Source of the DNA: an uncultured Oscillospiraceae bacterium
Lineage (GTDB): Bacteria > Bacillota > Clostridia > Oscillospirales > Oscillospiraceae
Direction: 5' to 3'
Assembly (NCBI GenBank): GCA_947629915.1
Contig: CANRFN010000046.1
Coordinates: 1 to 38,652, forward strand
DNA length: 38,652 bases
Part shown: positions 32,143 through 38,652 of the stretch, piece by piece
Layout: the number at the start of each line of letters is the position of its first letter
Position numbering within the stretch: position 1 is the stretch's first letter
The notes under the pieces: model-generated
Database searches by the model: none
Told to the model about the DNA's origin: nothing
What the model saw: the letters and a program-made list of their open reading frames with translations, nothing else
Made by a program: the position numbers and the translations under genes

Positions 32143-33907
32143 TCAGACGGCGTCTTCCAGTTGGGCTTGGATCAGGTTCCGGTACGAGACGTTCTCTTTC
32201 AGAAGGCTCTCATGGGTGCCGGTGCCCGCCACCTTGTGGTCCGCCAGATAGACAATCTGGTCTGCATCGGTAACGGAGCGCAGCCGGTGGGAGACCATCA
32301 GGGTGGTACGGCCCTCCCGGAGGCGATTCAATGCCTGGGTAACCTGATATTCCGCCTCCATATCCAGGCTGGAGGTGGCCTCGTCCAGCAGCAGCAATGC
32401 GGGATCCTTCAGCAGCTCCCGGGCGATGCAGATCCGCTGTCTCTGGCCGCCGGAGAGCTTGCTGCCGTTGAGACCCACTTCGGTATCAAAGCCGTTCTCC
32501 AGCTCCTGAATGAAATCGTATGCATTGGCGAGCCTGGCCACGTTCTCGATCTCCTCCTGGCCCACGTCCCGGTCCACGCCGTACACGATGTTGTCCCGCA
32601 CGGTACCGGAGAGCAGATTGGTGTTCTGAGAGACATAGCCCACGGCCTTGCGCCAGGTGTGCATGTTGTACGCATCGATGTCCTGGCCGCCCACGGTGAT
32701 CTGGCCGTTGTTCGGCTGATAGAACCGCTCCAGCAGGCCGTACAGGGTGGATTTGCCCTCGCCGCTGCGGCCGATGATGGCAGTGGTCTTGCCCTGGGGA
32801 ATGGTGAAGCTGAGGTCCTGGAGCACTTCCGGACCGTCTGCATAGGAGAAGGAGACGTGATCGAAGGCGATGTCTCCGCCCTGGGTGCGCAGATCCAGGC
32901 TGCCGCCCTTGGTCTCGTCCGGCTCTGCCGCGATCTCAGAGATCCGGCGGGTGGAGCCCTGGACGCCCTTGATGGAGACCCAGAGCTGGGGGAACAGGGC
33001 CGCGATGGCCCCTGTGAGGGAGCTGGCGTACATGTAGAACGCGATCCACATGTCCAGGGTGATGTAGCCTGCGTTGATGAGGTATACGCCGCCCAGGACG
33101 TTCAGCAGCAGAGACACCATCTCCTGTGCGGAGCTGAGCACGCCCAGGCCGCTGTTGATGAAGAGGTATTTCACGCGGGTGTCGTAGAGCTCCTTGATCA
33201 CCTTGAGGCCTTTGCCGATCTCCCTCGCCTCCTGCACAAACACCTTGGTGAGGGGGATGTTCTGCAGTCCCTCCGCCAGATATCCGGTGAGACCAGACAG
33301 CTTTCCCTGCATGAGGTCGTTCCAGCGGAAGCTGATCCGGGCGGTGATGATGGGGACAACGAAGGTGAGGGCGGACATCAGCAGGCCCAGGATAACCAGA
33401 CGCCAGTCGTTGAGGAAGAGAGTCGCCAGAATGCCCACCAGGGTGTAGATGTTGCTGGGGATGGCCAGCAGATCCTGGACAAGGAAAGAGCGCATGGTGG
33501 TGGTGTCGTCCGTGGTACGGCTGATGAGCTCGTCCGCCTTGTTCTTGTCGTAGAAGGCAACCGGCAGCCGCATGATCTTCTTCAGCACAAACCGCTGGAA
33601 GTTCAGGTCTACCTTATAGTTGGCAATGCTGTTCACAACGGACTGCACGCCGCTCACCAGGGTCTGGATGAACAGCGGCCACAAAGGTGATGATGGTGGT
33701 GGCACGGAGATCGCCTGCCACGATGTCTGCGGTGGCATCCGGGATCATCAGGGTGAGCTGGGCCCAGAACAGGTTGAACAGCAGCACCAGAGCCAGCCAG
33801 ATCCAGGGCAATTTCACGCCCCGCATCAGGGCCCAGAAGTCCTTCCAGACGCCCTTCTGCCGCGGCGGCTTCAGGGCCGTCTCCGGCATCTCGTTTGTTT
33901 TTGCCAT
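32143..33907 (-). pseudogene. ABC exporter half-transporter, partner of the gene at 30365, frameshifted near 33680
   Basis: The N-terminus (MAKTNEMPETALKPPRQKGV...LMIPDATADIVAGDLRATTIITFVA) is in one frame. Within the second membrane helix the frame shifts at about 33678-33685 (minus-strand GTGGCCGCTGTTC), and the rest (LFIQTLVSGVQSVVNSIANY...) runs to 32143. Removing one base gives an intact protein of about 587 aa. The nucleotide-binding domain is complete: Walker A GRSGEGKST, signature LSGGQRQRI, Walker B LLLDEATSSLD, H-loop VSHR. Apart from the indel no decay is visible, so this may be a sequence error. Translation could otherwise start only downstream, losing the first two helices. It is the first of the minus-strand cluster, with GAGGTAGG before ATG 33907. 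Confidence 0.88.
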
Positions 33908-33978
33908 AAGAAAACCTACCTCGCTTTCTCTTGGAAACGGACGATCCCCTTTGATTCACCGCTTCGCTGTGCTAAAGT

Positions 33979-34278
33979 TTAAAGGATTCCCATTCGAGGT
34001 GCAATAGGGCTCACGCCTTCCGCCCGTTGGTGTTCGCATTCTGTGGTTTTCCGTTCGTGTTTCGTAGGGGATTTGTCCGCGGCAAGCAAACATTTGCCCG
34101 CGCAGGGCGTACAAGTGCATCGCAGCAAGTGGTTCCCTTCTCGCAACTTCAGGTTGCCTGCCTCATCTCGTCTCGGTACTTTGCCTGGGATCAGCCAGAT
34201 GCTGCCCGTTTTGAAACGCAACCCCAGTTCGCATATCGCTTGCCGCCGGTTTCCCGCCATCGCCATCCGTTTTGCCAC
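33979..34278 (-). CDS. Possible small basic, cysteine-containing protein (99 aa)
   Basis: GTG 34278 is preceded by AAAAAGGGG at a fitting distance, and the frame reads AKRMAMAGNRRQAICELGLR to PIAPRMGIL. It is rich in Arg, Lys and Cys (LLRCTCTPCAGKCLLA) and has no recognisable domain. It fills most of the 440-bp gap between the ABC gene and the response regulator and points the same way as the ABC genes, 71 bp upstream of them. The composition is unlike the neighbours, and it may be a chance frame or a degraded sequence. The gap otherwise holds only the promoter at 34295. Confidence 0.25.
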   Translation of the reverse strand: MAKRMAMAGNRRQAICELGLRFKTGSIWLIPGKVPRRDEAGNLKLREGNHLLRCTCTPCAGKCLLAADKSPTKHERKTTECEHQRAEGVSPIAPRMGIL

Positions 34279-34294
34279 AAAATCCCCTTTTTCC

Positions 34295-34323
34295 TTGACA
34301 AACCTCCTCCTGCGGACTAAAGT
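34295..34323 (+). promoter_or_regulatory. Promoter of the two-component operon
   Basis: TTGACA (34295-34300), 17 bp, TAAAGT (34318-34323); the ATG is at 34351. Confidence 0.65.
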
Positions 34324-34350
34324 ATCACCAAAGAAACGGAGGTGAGGAAC

Positions 34351-35112
34351 ATGCCGGGAAAGGTACTGCAGGTGCTCCTTGTGGACGACGACCCCTCCAG
34401 CCGGGAGGAACTGAAGCAGCATCTGGCCGCCATTCCCGATGTGTCTGTGGTTGGCGAGGCGGGAGATACCAATGCCGCCATCCTGCAGCTCCGGAGCCAG
34501 CCGGTGGATCTGGTGTTTCTGGACATCGAACTGGGCAGAGACAGCGGATTTCGCCTGGCCCAGCACATCCACACCGCATTTCCCACCTGTCTGGTGGTCT
34601 TCCTCACCGGCCATGTGGACTTCGCCCTGGAGGGCTATGAGTACGGTCCCGTGGACTTTTTGATCAAGCCCGTAAACCTGATCCGGCTGGAGCAGGCCAT
34701 CCTCCGGGTGCGGGTGCGGGAGCGGCTGGACCTGTACCCGAAAGAGGACGCAGACGAGGACCTCTCCATCGGAATCCAGTCCGGACACCAGTTGGAGATC
34801 GTGGACATCCGGAAGATCCTCTATCTGGAGAAACGGGGCTGGAAAGTGCAGCTGGTACTGGAAGATGGAAGCTCTCTCGCCACCCGGGACTCCCTGCAGT
34901 CCCTGGAGCCGGACTTTTTGCGGCGGGGATTCTTCCGCTGCCACCAGTCCTTTCTAATCCCGGTGCGCCGCATCCGCAGCGTGCAGATGGACCAATCCAA
35001 GAACACATACAGCATCCGCCTGGAGGGGATCGATACCCCCATCCCCCTGAGCCGGGATAAGGTGGCCCCGCTGCGGCAATTGCTCAGCGAGCGGGGCATG
35101 GGGATCCACTGA
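34351..35112 (+). CDS. LytTR-family response regulator
   Basis: This 253-aa protein starts at ATG 34351 (ACGGAGG 8 nt upstream). The receiver domain is at about 5-125, with acidic pocket LLVDDDPSS, phospho-acceptor Asp in LVFLDIELG and Lys in FLIKPV. The LytTR DNA-binding domain is at about 145-248 (DIRKILYLEKRGWKVQLVL, FFRCHQSFLIPVRRIRSV). AgrA/LytR-type regulators bind direct repeats upstream of target genes. It is followed after 54 nt by its GHKL kinase. It is divergent from the ABC exporter operon, a likely target, since such pairs often control peptide or toxin exporters (inference). Confidence 0.93.
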   Translation: MPGKVLQVLLVDDDPSSREELKQHLAAIPDVSVVGEAGDTNAAILQLRSQPVDLVFLDIELGRDSGFRLAQHIHTAFPTCLVVFLTGHVDFALEGYEYGPVDFLIKPVNLIRLEQAILRVRVRERLDLYPKEDADEDLSIGIQSGHQLEIVDIRKILYLEKRGWKVQLVLEDGSSLATRDSLQSLEPDFLRRGFFRCHQSFLIPVRRIRSVQMDQSKNTYSIRLEGIDTPIPLSRDKVAPLRQLLSERGMGIH

Positions 35113-35166
35113 AGCGGAGGATCTCACCCGAATAATGGGAACAGCTGCGGGAGAGGAGGTGCACCG

Positions 35167-36435
35167 ATGCCGGAAACCGCGTGGCTGGACTATATCCATA
35201 GTGTGATTGCCCCTGGGACCGCCCTGGCGGCGGCATTGGCCCTGGCGCACCTGAAACCCCGGCAGAACCCGGTTCGAGCGGGGATTCTGCTGGTACTCGT
35301 TGGCGTGTTTCGGTTTGTCCAGGTGTACCTGGCCCTGCCGGGCTGGGTGTGGCTCATCGCAGCCCCCGTCCTCGCCCTGGCGATCTGGGGGCTCTGCAAA
35401 ACCACCCCTGGCACGGCCGTTCTCACCTCTCTTCTGGCAGGACTCTTTGCCGGGCTGATTCAGATGCTGTGCCTGGGCCTAGCGAAAGACAATCTCTTGC
35501 TCTGGGTGATCGATGGCTTATCCTTGCTGGCCGCTGCCCTCACCTGGGTGGCGCCGGTCTCGCTGCTGCCGGACCCGGACGACCTCCCCGTGCTGGGGGA
35601 TCGGATGCAGCGGTGGAAGATGCAGTCCAGTTTGATCGGCGTGGGGTTCTCCCTGGCTCTCGCGGACCTGTGGGTATTCCTGCTGCCCGATGTGCTGCAG
35701 CCGCTCCCTGAGCCGATGCGCTCCATCCCGGTTCTCTTCACCGTCTCCGCCGCCGGTCTGCTGCTCTGGTATGTCCACCAGGTGGCATACAGCGTATTGG
35801 AGCGCACGGAGGCCCTGATGGACAAGCAGGTTCAGACGGAGCTGCTGAGCTTCATGGGGGTGATCCGATCCCAGCGCCATGACTTCAACTTCCACCTTAG
35901 AGCGATTTCCAATCTCATTGGCACTGGGAAGTACCAGGAGTGCAATGAGTACATTCAGGAGATCGTAAAGAACTCCTCCGCCCTCAACGACATGCTTCCC
36001 CTGCAAAATCCCGCCACCAGCGCCCTCATCAACGCCTTCCAGGAGCTCGCCCTCCAGAAGGGCATCTCCTTTGACATCTCCGTATCCACGGACCTCGCCA
36101 AGATTCCCTGCACCCTCTATGAGACCAACACCATCATTGGGAACCTGCTGCAAAACGCCATCGATGAGCTGGAGCAGAACCACAACGGCGGGCCGGTCCG
36201 GCTGGCCATTCTGTTCCGCAGCCGGTACTACGTGATCAAGGTCTCCAACCCCTGCAGCAGGGATCCCCAGGAGATGAAGCAGATCTTCCGCCCCGGATAC
36301 TCCACGAAGCAGTCTCATGAGGGCCTGGGTCTCGCCACCGTCCGGCGGATCAGCGAGCGGTATGGCGGGAAGGTGCTGCCGGAGTTCGGACAGGGACAGA
36401 TCCACCTGGTGGTGCAGATCCCGTTTGCCGCCTGA
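35167..36435 (+). CDS. GHKL-type sensor histidine kinase (AgrC/CitA-like)
   Basis: This 422-aa protein starts at ATG 35167, with GGAGGTG upstream. The N-terminal half (about 1-215) has six or seven hydrophobic segments forming the sensor. A dimerisation helix then carries the phospho-acceptor His in VIRSQRHDFNFHL (about 240). The C-terminal ATPase has the N-box NTIIGNLLQNAIDELEQN and glycine box STKQSHEGLGLATVRRI. This layout is that of AgrC-like kinases responding to peptides or cell-envelope signals. No AgrD/AgrB-like signal genes are visible nearby. It partners with the LytTR regulator directly upstream. Confidence 0.93.
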   Translation: MPETAWLDYIHSVIAPGTALAAALALAHLKPRQNPVRAGILLVLVGVFRFVQVYLALPGWVWLIAAPVLALAIWGLCKTTPGTAVLTSLLAGLFAGLIQMLCLGLAKDNLLLWVIDGLSLLAAALTWVAPVSLLPDPDDLPVLGDRMQRWKMQSSLIGVGFSLALADLWVFLLPDVLQPLPEPMRSIPVLFTVSAAGLLLWYVHQVAYSVLERTEALMDKQVQTELLSFMGVIRSQRHDFNFHLRAISNLIGTGKYQECNEYIQEIVKNSSALNDMLPLQNPATSALINAFQELALQKGISFDISVSTDLAKIPCTLYETNTIIGNLLQNAIDELEQNHNGGPVRLAILFRSRYYVIKVSNPCSRDPQEMKQIFRPGYSTKQSHEGLGLATVRRISERYGGKVLPEFGQGQIHLVVQIPFAA

Positions 36436-36459
36436 GTGAGCCGTACAGAGGACACTATC

Positions 36460-37596
36460 ATGAAATGGTTCAACACAGAGGGCGTATGCGACCCGGCCGT
36501 GAACTATATGGCGGGCGTCCACAGACAGGCCGCAGAGATCATCCGTCTCATCGACCAAGGGAAGTACTTCACCATCAACCGGCCGCGGCAATATGGGAAA
36601 ACGAACACACTTCACAAGCTGTCTCAGCTGCTCCGAGACAGGTATTACGTGCTCTCAACAAGCTTTGAGGCCGCCGGCACCACCGAATTCTCCGCAGAAC
36701 GGAGCTTTGTCCTGTTTTTCAAGGGACAACTTGCGCGGAGCATGCGATTGGCCGGCTGCCCGGCGGATCTCATCGCTCTGTGGACGGCTCCGTCTGAACC
36801 GTCCTTCCCCCTCCTGCAAGATCGGATTGTGCAGCTTTGCACCGCATCGGATCGCGGCATCGTGCTGATGATTGACGAGGCGGACAGCTGGCTGGGCAGT
36901 GCAGTCATGATGCGCTTTCTCCAAACGCTCCGTGAAAACTACCTCGCCGCTGAAAGCAACGGGGAAGCCCGTTTTCAGAGCGTTCTGCTGGCAGGCATCA
37001 CGGACATCAAGCGGCTGAAGTTTTCCCCCGAGGGTGCGCTCGGCCAAAGCAGCCCCTGGGACATCGCCGCGGACTTCAACGTAGACATGAGCTTTTCCGT
37101 TGTTGAAATCGGCGGGATGCTCCAAGAATACGAGGCAGACCATCAGACGGGGATGGACGTTGCTGCAATGGCAGCCCTGCTCCGTGAATACACTTCCGGC
37201 TACCCGGTCCTCGTGACGCGCCTCTGCAAGATCCTGGACGAGGATGTCCTCGGCTCTCCCGGGTTCGAAACCGGCGCGAGGGCGTGGACCAGAGAGGGCT
37301 TTCTCGCAGCCGTGAAGGTCCTTCTGGAGGAAGAGGGCAACCCGCTGTTTTGCGACATATTGATGCAGTTGTCCGACCATCCGGACCTAGACAATCTGCT
37401 GCGCGGCATGCTGCTGAGCGGTGAAATCATCCGCTGCGACCCGGACGATGCCCTGTACCAGTTGGGAAAACAGCACGGCATCCTGAAAAGGGACGGCGAT
37501 CAGATTTGTGTCTCCAATCGGATCTTTCATGCCAGGCTCTATCACCGCTATCGGACACAGGAACATCTCAACGAGCTCCTGGCCGAATCCCCCTAA
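36460..37596 (+). CDS. AAA-like domain protein (AAA_35 type)
   Basis: This protein is 378 aa from ATG 36460 (MKWFNTEGVCDPAVNYM). The Walker A-like motif NRPRQYGKTNT is at about 45-55, and Walker B IVLMIDEADSW is at about 135-145. The N-terminal phrase FNTEGVC.P..NYM and the R-QYGKT loop are typical of a family widespread in Clostridia and often annotated AAA-like. Many relatives are about 520-570 aa, so this one is a short version; its C-terminus ends cleanly. It begins 24 nt after the kinase stop and may be co-transcribed. The function is unknown. It shares the general plan of the ATPase at 19559 but not its nuclease part. Confidence 0.85.
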   Translation: MKWFNTEGVCDPAVNYMAGVHRQAAEIIRLIDQGKYFTINRPRQYGKTNTLHKLSQLLRDRYYVLSTSFEAAGTTEFSAERSFVLFFKGQLARSMRLAGCPADLIALWTAPSEPSFPLLQDRIVQLCTASDRGIVLMIDEADSWLGSAVMMRFLQTLRENYLAAESNGEARFQSVLLAGITDIKRLKFSPEGALGQSSPWDIAADFNVDMSFSVVEIGGMLQEYEADHQTGMDVAAMAALLREYTSGYPVLVTRLCKILDEDVLGSPGFETGARAWTREGFLAAVKVLLEEEGNPLFCDILMQLSDHPDLDNLLRGMLLSGEIIRCDPDDALYQLGKQHGILKRDGDQICVSNRIFHARLYHRYRTQEHLNELLAESP

Positions 37597-37649
37597 ACCC
37601 GAAATGCCAACCGATTTGCAGCGCTCTATTGCCATTCCGAGGTGATCCA

Positions 37650-38396
37650 ATGCACTCCCCCAAGATGATCCTCTTCGACTACGGACACACCCTGCTCTAT
37701 GAGCCGGACTGGGACCCCGTCCGGGGCACCGCCGTCCTGATGGAGTATGCCGTGCGGAACCCAAATCATTGTACCGTGGAAGACGTCCGCAGGGCATCGG
37801 ACCTGGTCTATGGGGTGCACCTGGAGGCCGTGCAGGCCCTGGGGTACGATGTGAGCGCCCAGGTGGGGGACAGGCTCCTCTACGACTACCTTGGCATTCA
37901 GTTCTCCCTCTCCCCTGTGGAGATGGAGACTGTATTTTGGGACGCCGCCACGCCAGGCGCCATCATGCCGGGCGCGGACACCATGCTGGACTCCATCAAC
38001 GCGGCCGGCATCCGAACCGGAGTGATCAGCAACCCACGGTGGTCTGGGGAGGCGCTCACCCAGCGCTTCCATCGGCTGCTGCCCCGAAATCAGTTTGAGC
38101 TCGTCCTCACCTCCAGCGACTACCTCGTCCGTAAGCCCAATCGGCTTCTCTTTGACGTTGCTCTGCAGAAGGCGGGCCTGAAGCCAGAGGACGTGTGGTA
38201 TGTGGGAGACAACCCAACAGCTGATATCGAAGGCGCCGCCCAGGTGGGCATCTATCCCGTCTGGTTTGATAACGACACCGATCGGGGAGGCCGAGATCAC
38301 GCAGCCGACATCGTCCCCCAGTGCGAGCACCTCCGCATCCGCGAGTGGAGCGAATTGGTGGCGATATTGGAACAGCTGCGCACAGGGGCCTCTTAA
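37650..38396 (+). CDS. HAD-family hydrolase
   Basis: This protein is 248 aa from ATG 37650, with GAGGTG 6 nt upstream. HAD motifs are all present: motif I ILFDYGHTLLY (nucleophile Asp; the usual DxD is DYG, as in several haloacid dehalogenase/epoxide-type members), motif II GVISNPRWSG, motif III Lys in RKPNRLLFDVAL and motif IV VGDNPTADIEGA. A helical cap is inserted after motif I (about 20-100). The replaced second Asp suggests a non-classical phosphatase or another HAD activity. It is the last gene of the right-hand plus-strand run. Confidence 0.85.
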   Translation: MHSPKMILFDYGHTLLYEPDWDPVRGTAVLMEYAVRNPNHCTVEDVRRASDLVYGVHLEAVQALGYDVSAQVGDRLLYDYLGIQFSLSPVEMETVFWDAATPGAIMPGADTMLDSINAAGIRTGVISNPRWSGEALTQRFHRLLPRNQFELVLTSSDYLVRKPNRLLFDVALQKAGLKPEDVWYVGDNPTADIEGAAQVGIYPVWFDNDTDRGGRDHAADIVPQCEHLRIREWSELVAILEQLRTGAS

Positions 38397-38440
38397 TGGT
38401 TTGCCCAACGCCCTCATCTATCCACTTCCAAACAAGTTTG

Positions 38441-38468
38441 GACCCGGTCTGCGCAAGAAGACCGGGTC
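38441..38468 (+). terminator. Hairpin after the HAD gene
   Basis: Arms GACCCGGTCT (38441-38450) and AGACCGGGTC (38459-38468) with an 8-nt loop, 45 nt past the stop. The following CTCCGC is not T-rich, so termination may be inefficient. Confidence 0.5.
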
Positions 38469-38529
38469 CTCCGCACCCCTGGAAACCGTTCAGCCCCGGA
38501 GCAGTCTTATCCATTTTCCGCAGTTTTGG

Positions 38530-38558
38530 TTGACACATCGGCCGGCTTCGAATATACT
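38530..38558 (+). promoter_or_regulatory. Near-consensus promoter at the right edge
   Basis: TTGACA (38530-38535), 17 bp, TATACT (38553-38558). It drives something beyond the window. The downstream 90 bp contain an inverted repeat TTTGCATGG (38598-38606) / CCATGCAAA (38632-38640), possibly part of a structured leader. Confidence 0.75.
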
Positions 38559-38652
38559 GCAGGCATGGTGATCATACTATACTCAACGTCGAAAACATTT
38601 GCATGGGTAAAATGGTAGTGCCACCTTCGAGCCATGCAAAAACATCGTTCGG

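Noticed and set aside
32101..33690. A 529-codon open frame opposite the ABC half-transporter
   Set aside because: It is the complement of a clear ABC transporter and its translation has no domain.
36460..38396. A defence island made of the AAA-like ATPase and HAD hydrolase beside the two-component genes
   Set aside because: Neither protein has a known defence effector partner here, and the base composition matches the surrounding genes.
38565..38618. A 17-codon frame beginning at ATG 38565, possible leader peptide
   Set aside because: The ATG lies at the predicted transcription start, leaving no room for a ribosome site, and the codons show no attenuator-type run of one amino acid.
1..38652. 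tRNA, rRNA or CRISPR arrays
   Set aside because: No cloverleaf-like sequence, rRNA motif or regularly spaced repeat was seen on reading either strand. The repeated GC hairpins are terminators, not array repeats.

Overview
The window looks like a chromosomal segment of a high-GC Clostridia member, most likely an Oscillospiraceae/Ruminococcaceae-type gut Firmicute. This is inferred from strong AGGAGG-type ribosome binding sites, GPH sugar symporters paired with AraC regulators, GHKL/LytTR two-component genes, an S-layer-domain metallopeptidase, a ferredoxin-thioredoxin reductase-like protein and compact GC-rich terminators. No rRNA, tRNA or CRISPR array was seen, so the assignment is not firm.

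Left edge (1-2360): an AT-richer mobile region. It holds a TnpB-type (IS605 OrfB) gene cut by the window start. After it comes a 903-bp remnant of a second insertion sequence with 21-bp terminal inverted repeats and a 6-bp target duplication.

Sugar region (2458-16285): two GH78 (alpha-L-rhamnosidase family) enzymes, three AraC-type regulators, two GPH-family symporters and one carbohydrate-esterase-like alpha/beta hydrolase. Neither GH78 enzyme has a signal peptide. The simplest reading is that rhamnosylated glycosides or oligosaccharides are imported by the symporters and cut inside the cell. The unit AraC(-)/GPH(+)/enzyme(+) occurs twice and its regulators are clear paralogues, so it was probably duplicated. 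A YfcE-like phosphoesterase sits between the two units.

Middle (16429-25338): a sigma-70-like factor with an unrecognised, frameshifted gene directly behind it; an AlbA_2/Schlafen-type protein; an AAA-ATPase plus PD-(D/E)XK protein of lower GC; and two tandem paralogues of a secreted, SLH-bearing M3-type metallopeptidase. One paralogue is intact. The other has lost its catalytic core and carries a frameshift and a stop.

25.8-27.5 kb: an AT-richer, self-contained three-gene cassette with its own consensus promoter, TTG start, overlapping genes and terminator. It encodes a 151-aa protein, a minimal 128-aa P-loop protein and a 255-aa protein. This is the best candidate for an undescribed system.

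27.5-33.9 kb (minus strand): seven closely spaced genes. Two ABC exporter half-transporters are followed by a trigger-factor-like protein, a thioredoxin, a ferredoxin-thioredoxin reductase-like protein, a second trigger-factor-like protein and a second thioredoxin. They look like one transport/redox/folding operon. Divergent from it (34.3-38.4 kb) are a LytTR response regulator, a GHKL histidine kinase, an AAA-like ATPase and a HAD hydrolase.

Three otherwise well-preserved genes (at about 15.51, 16.75 and 33.68 kb) are each interrupted by one single-base frameshift. This should be checked against reads before calling them pseudogenes.
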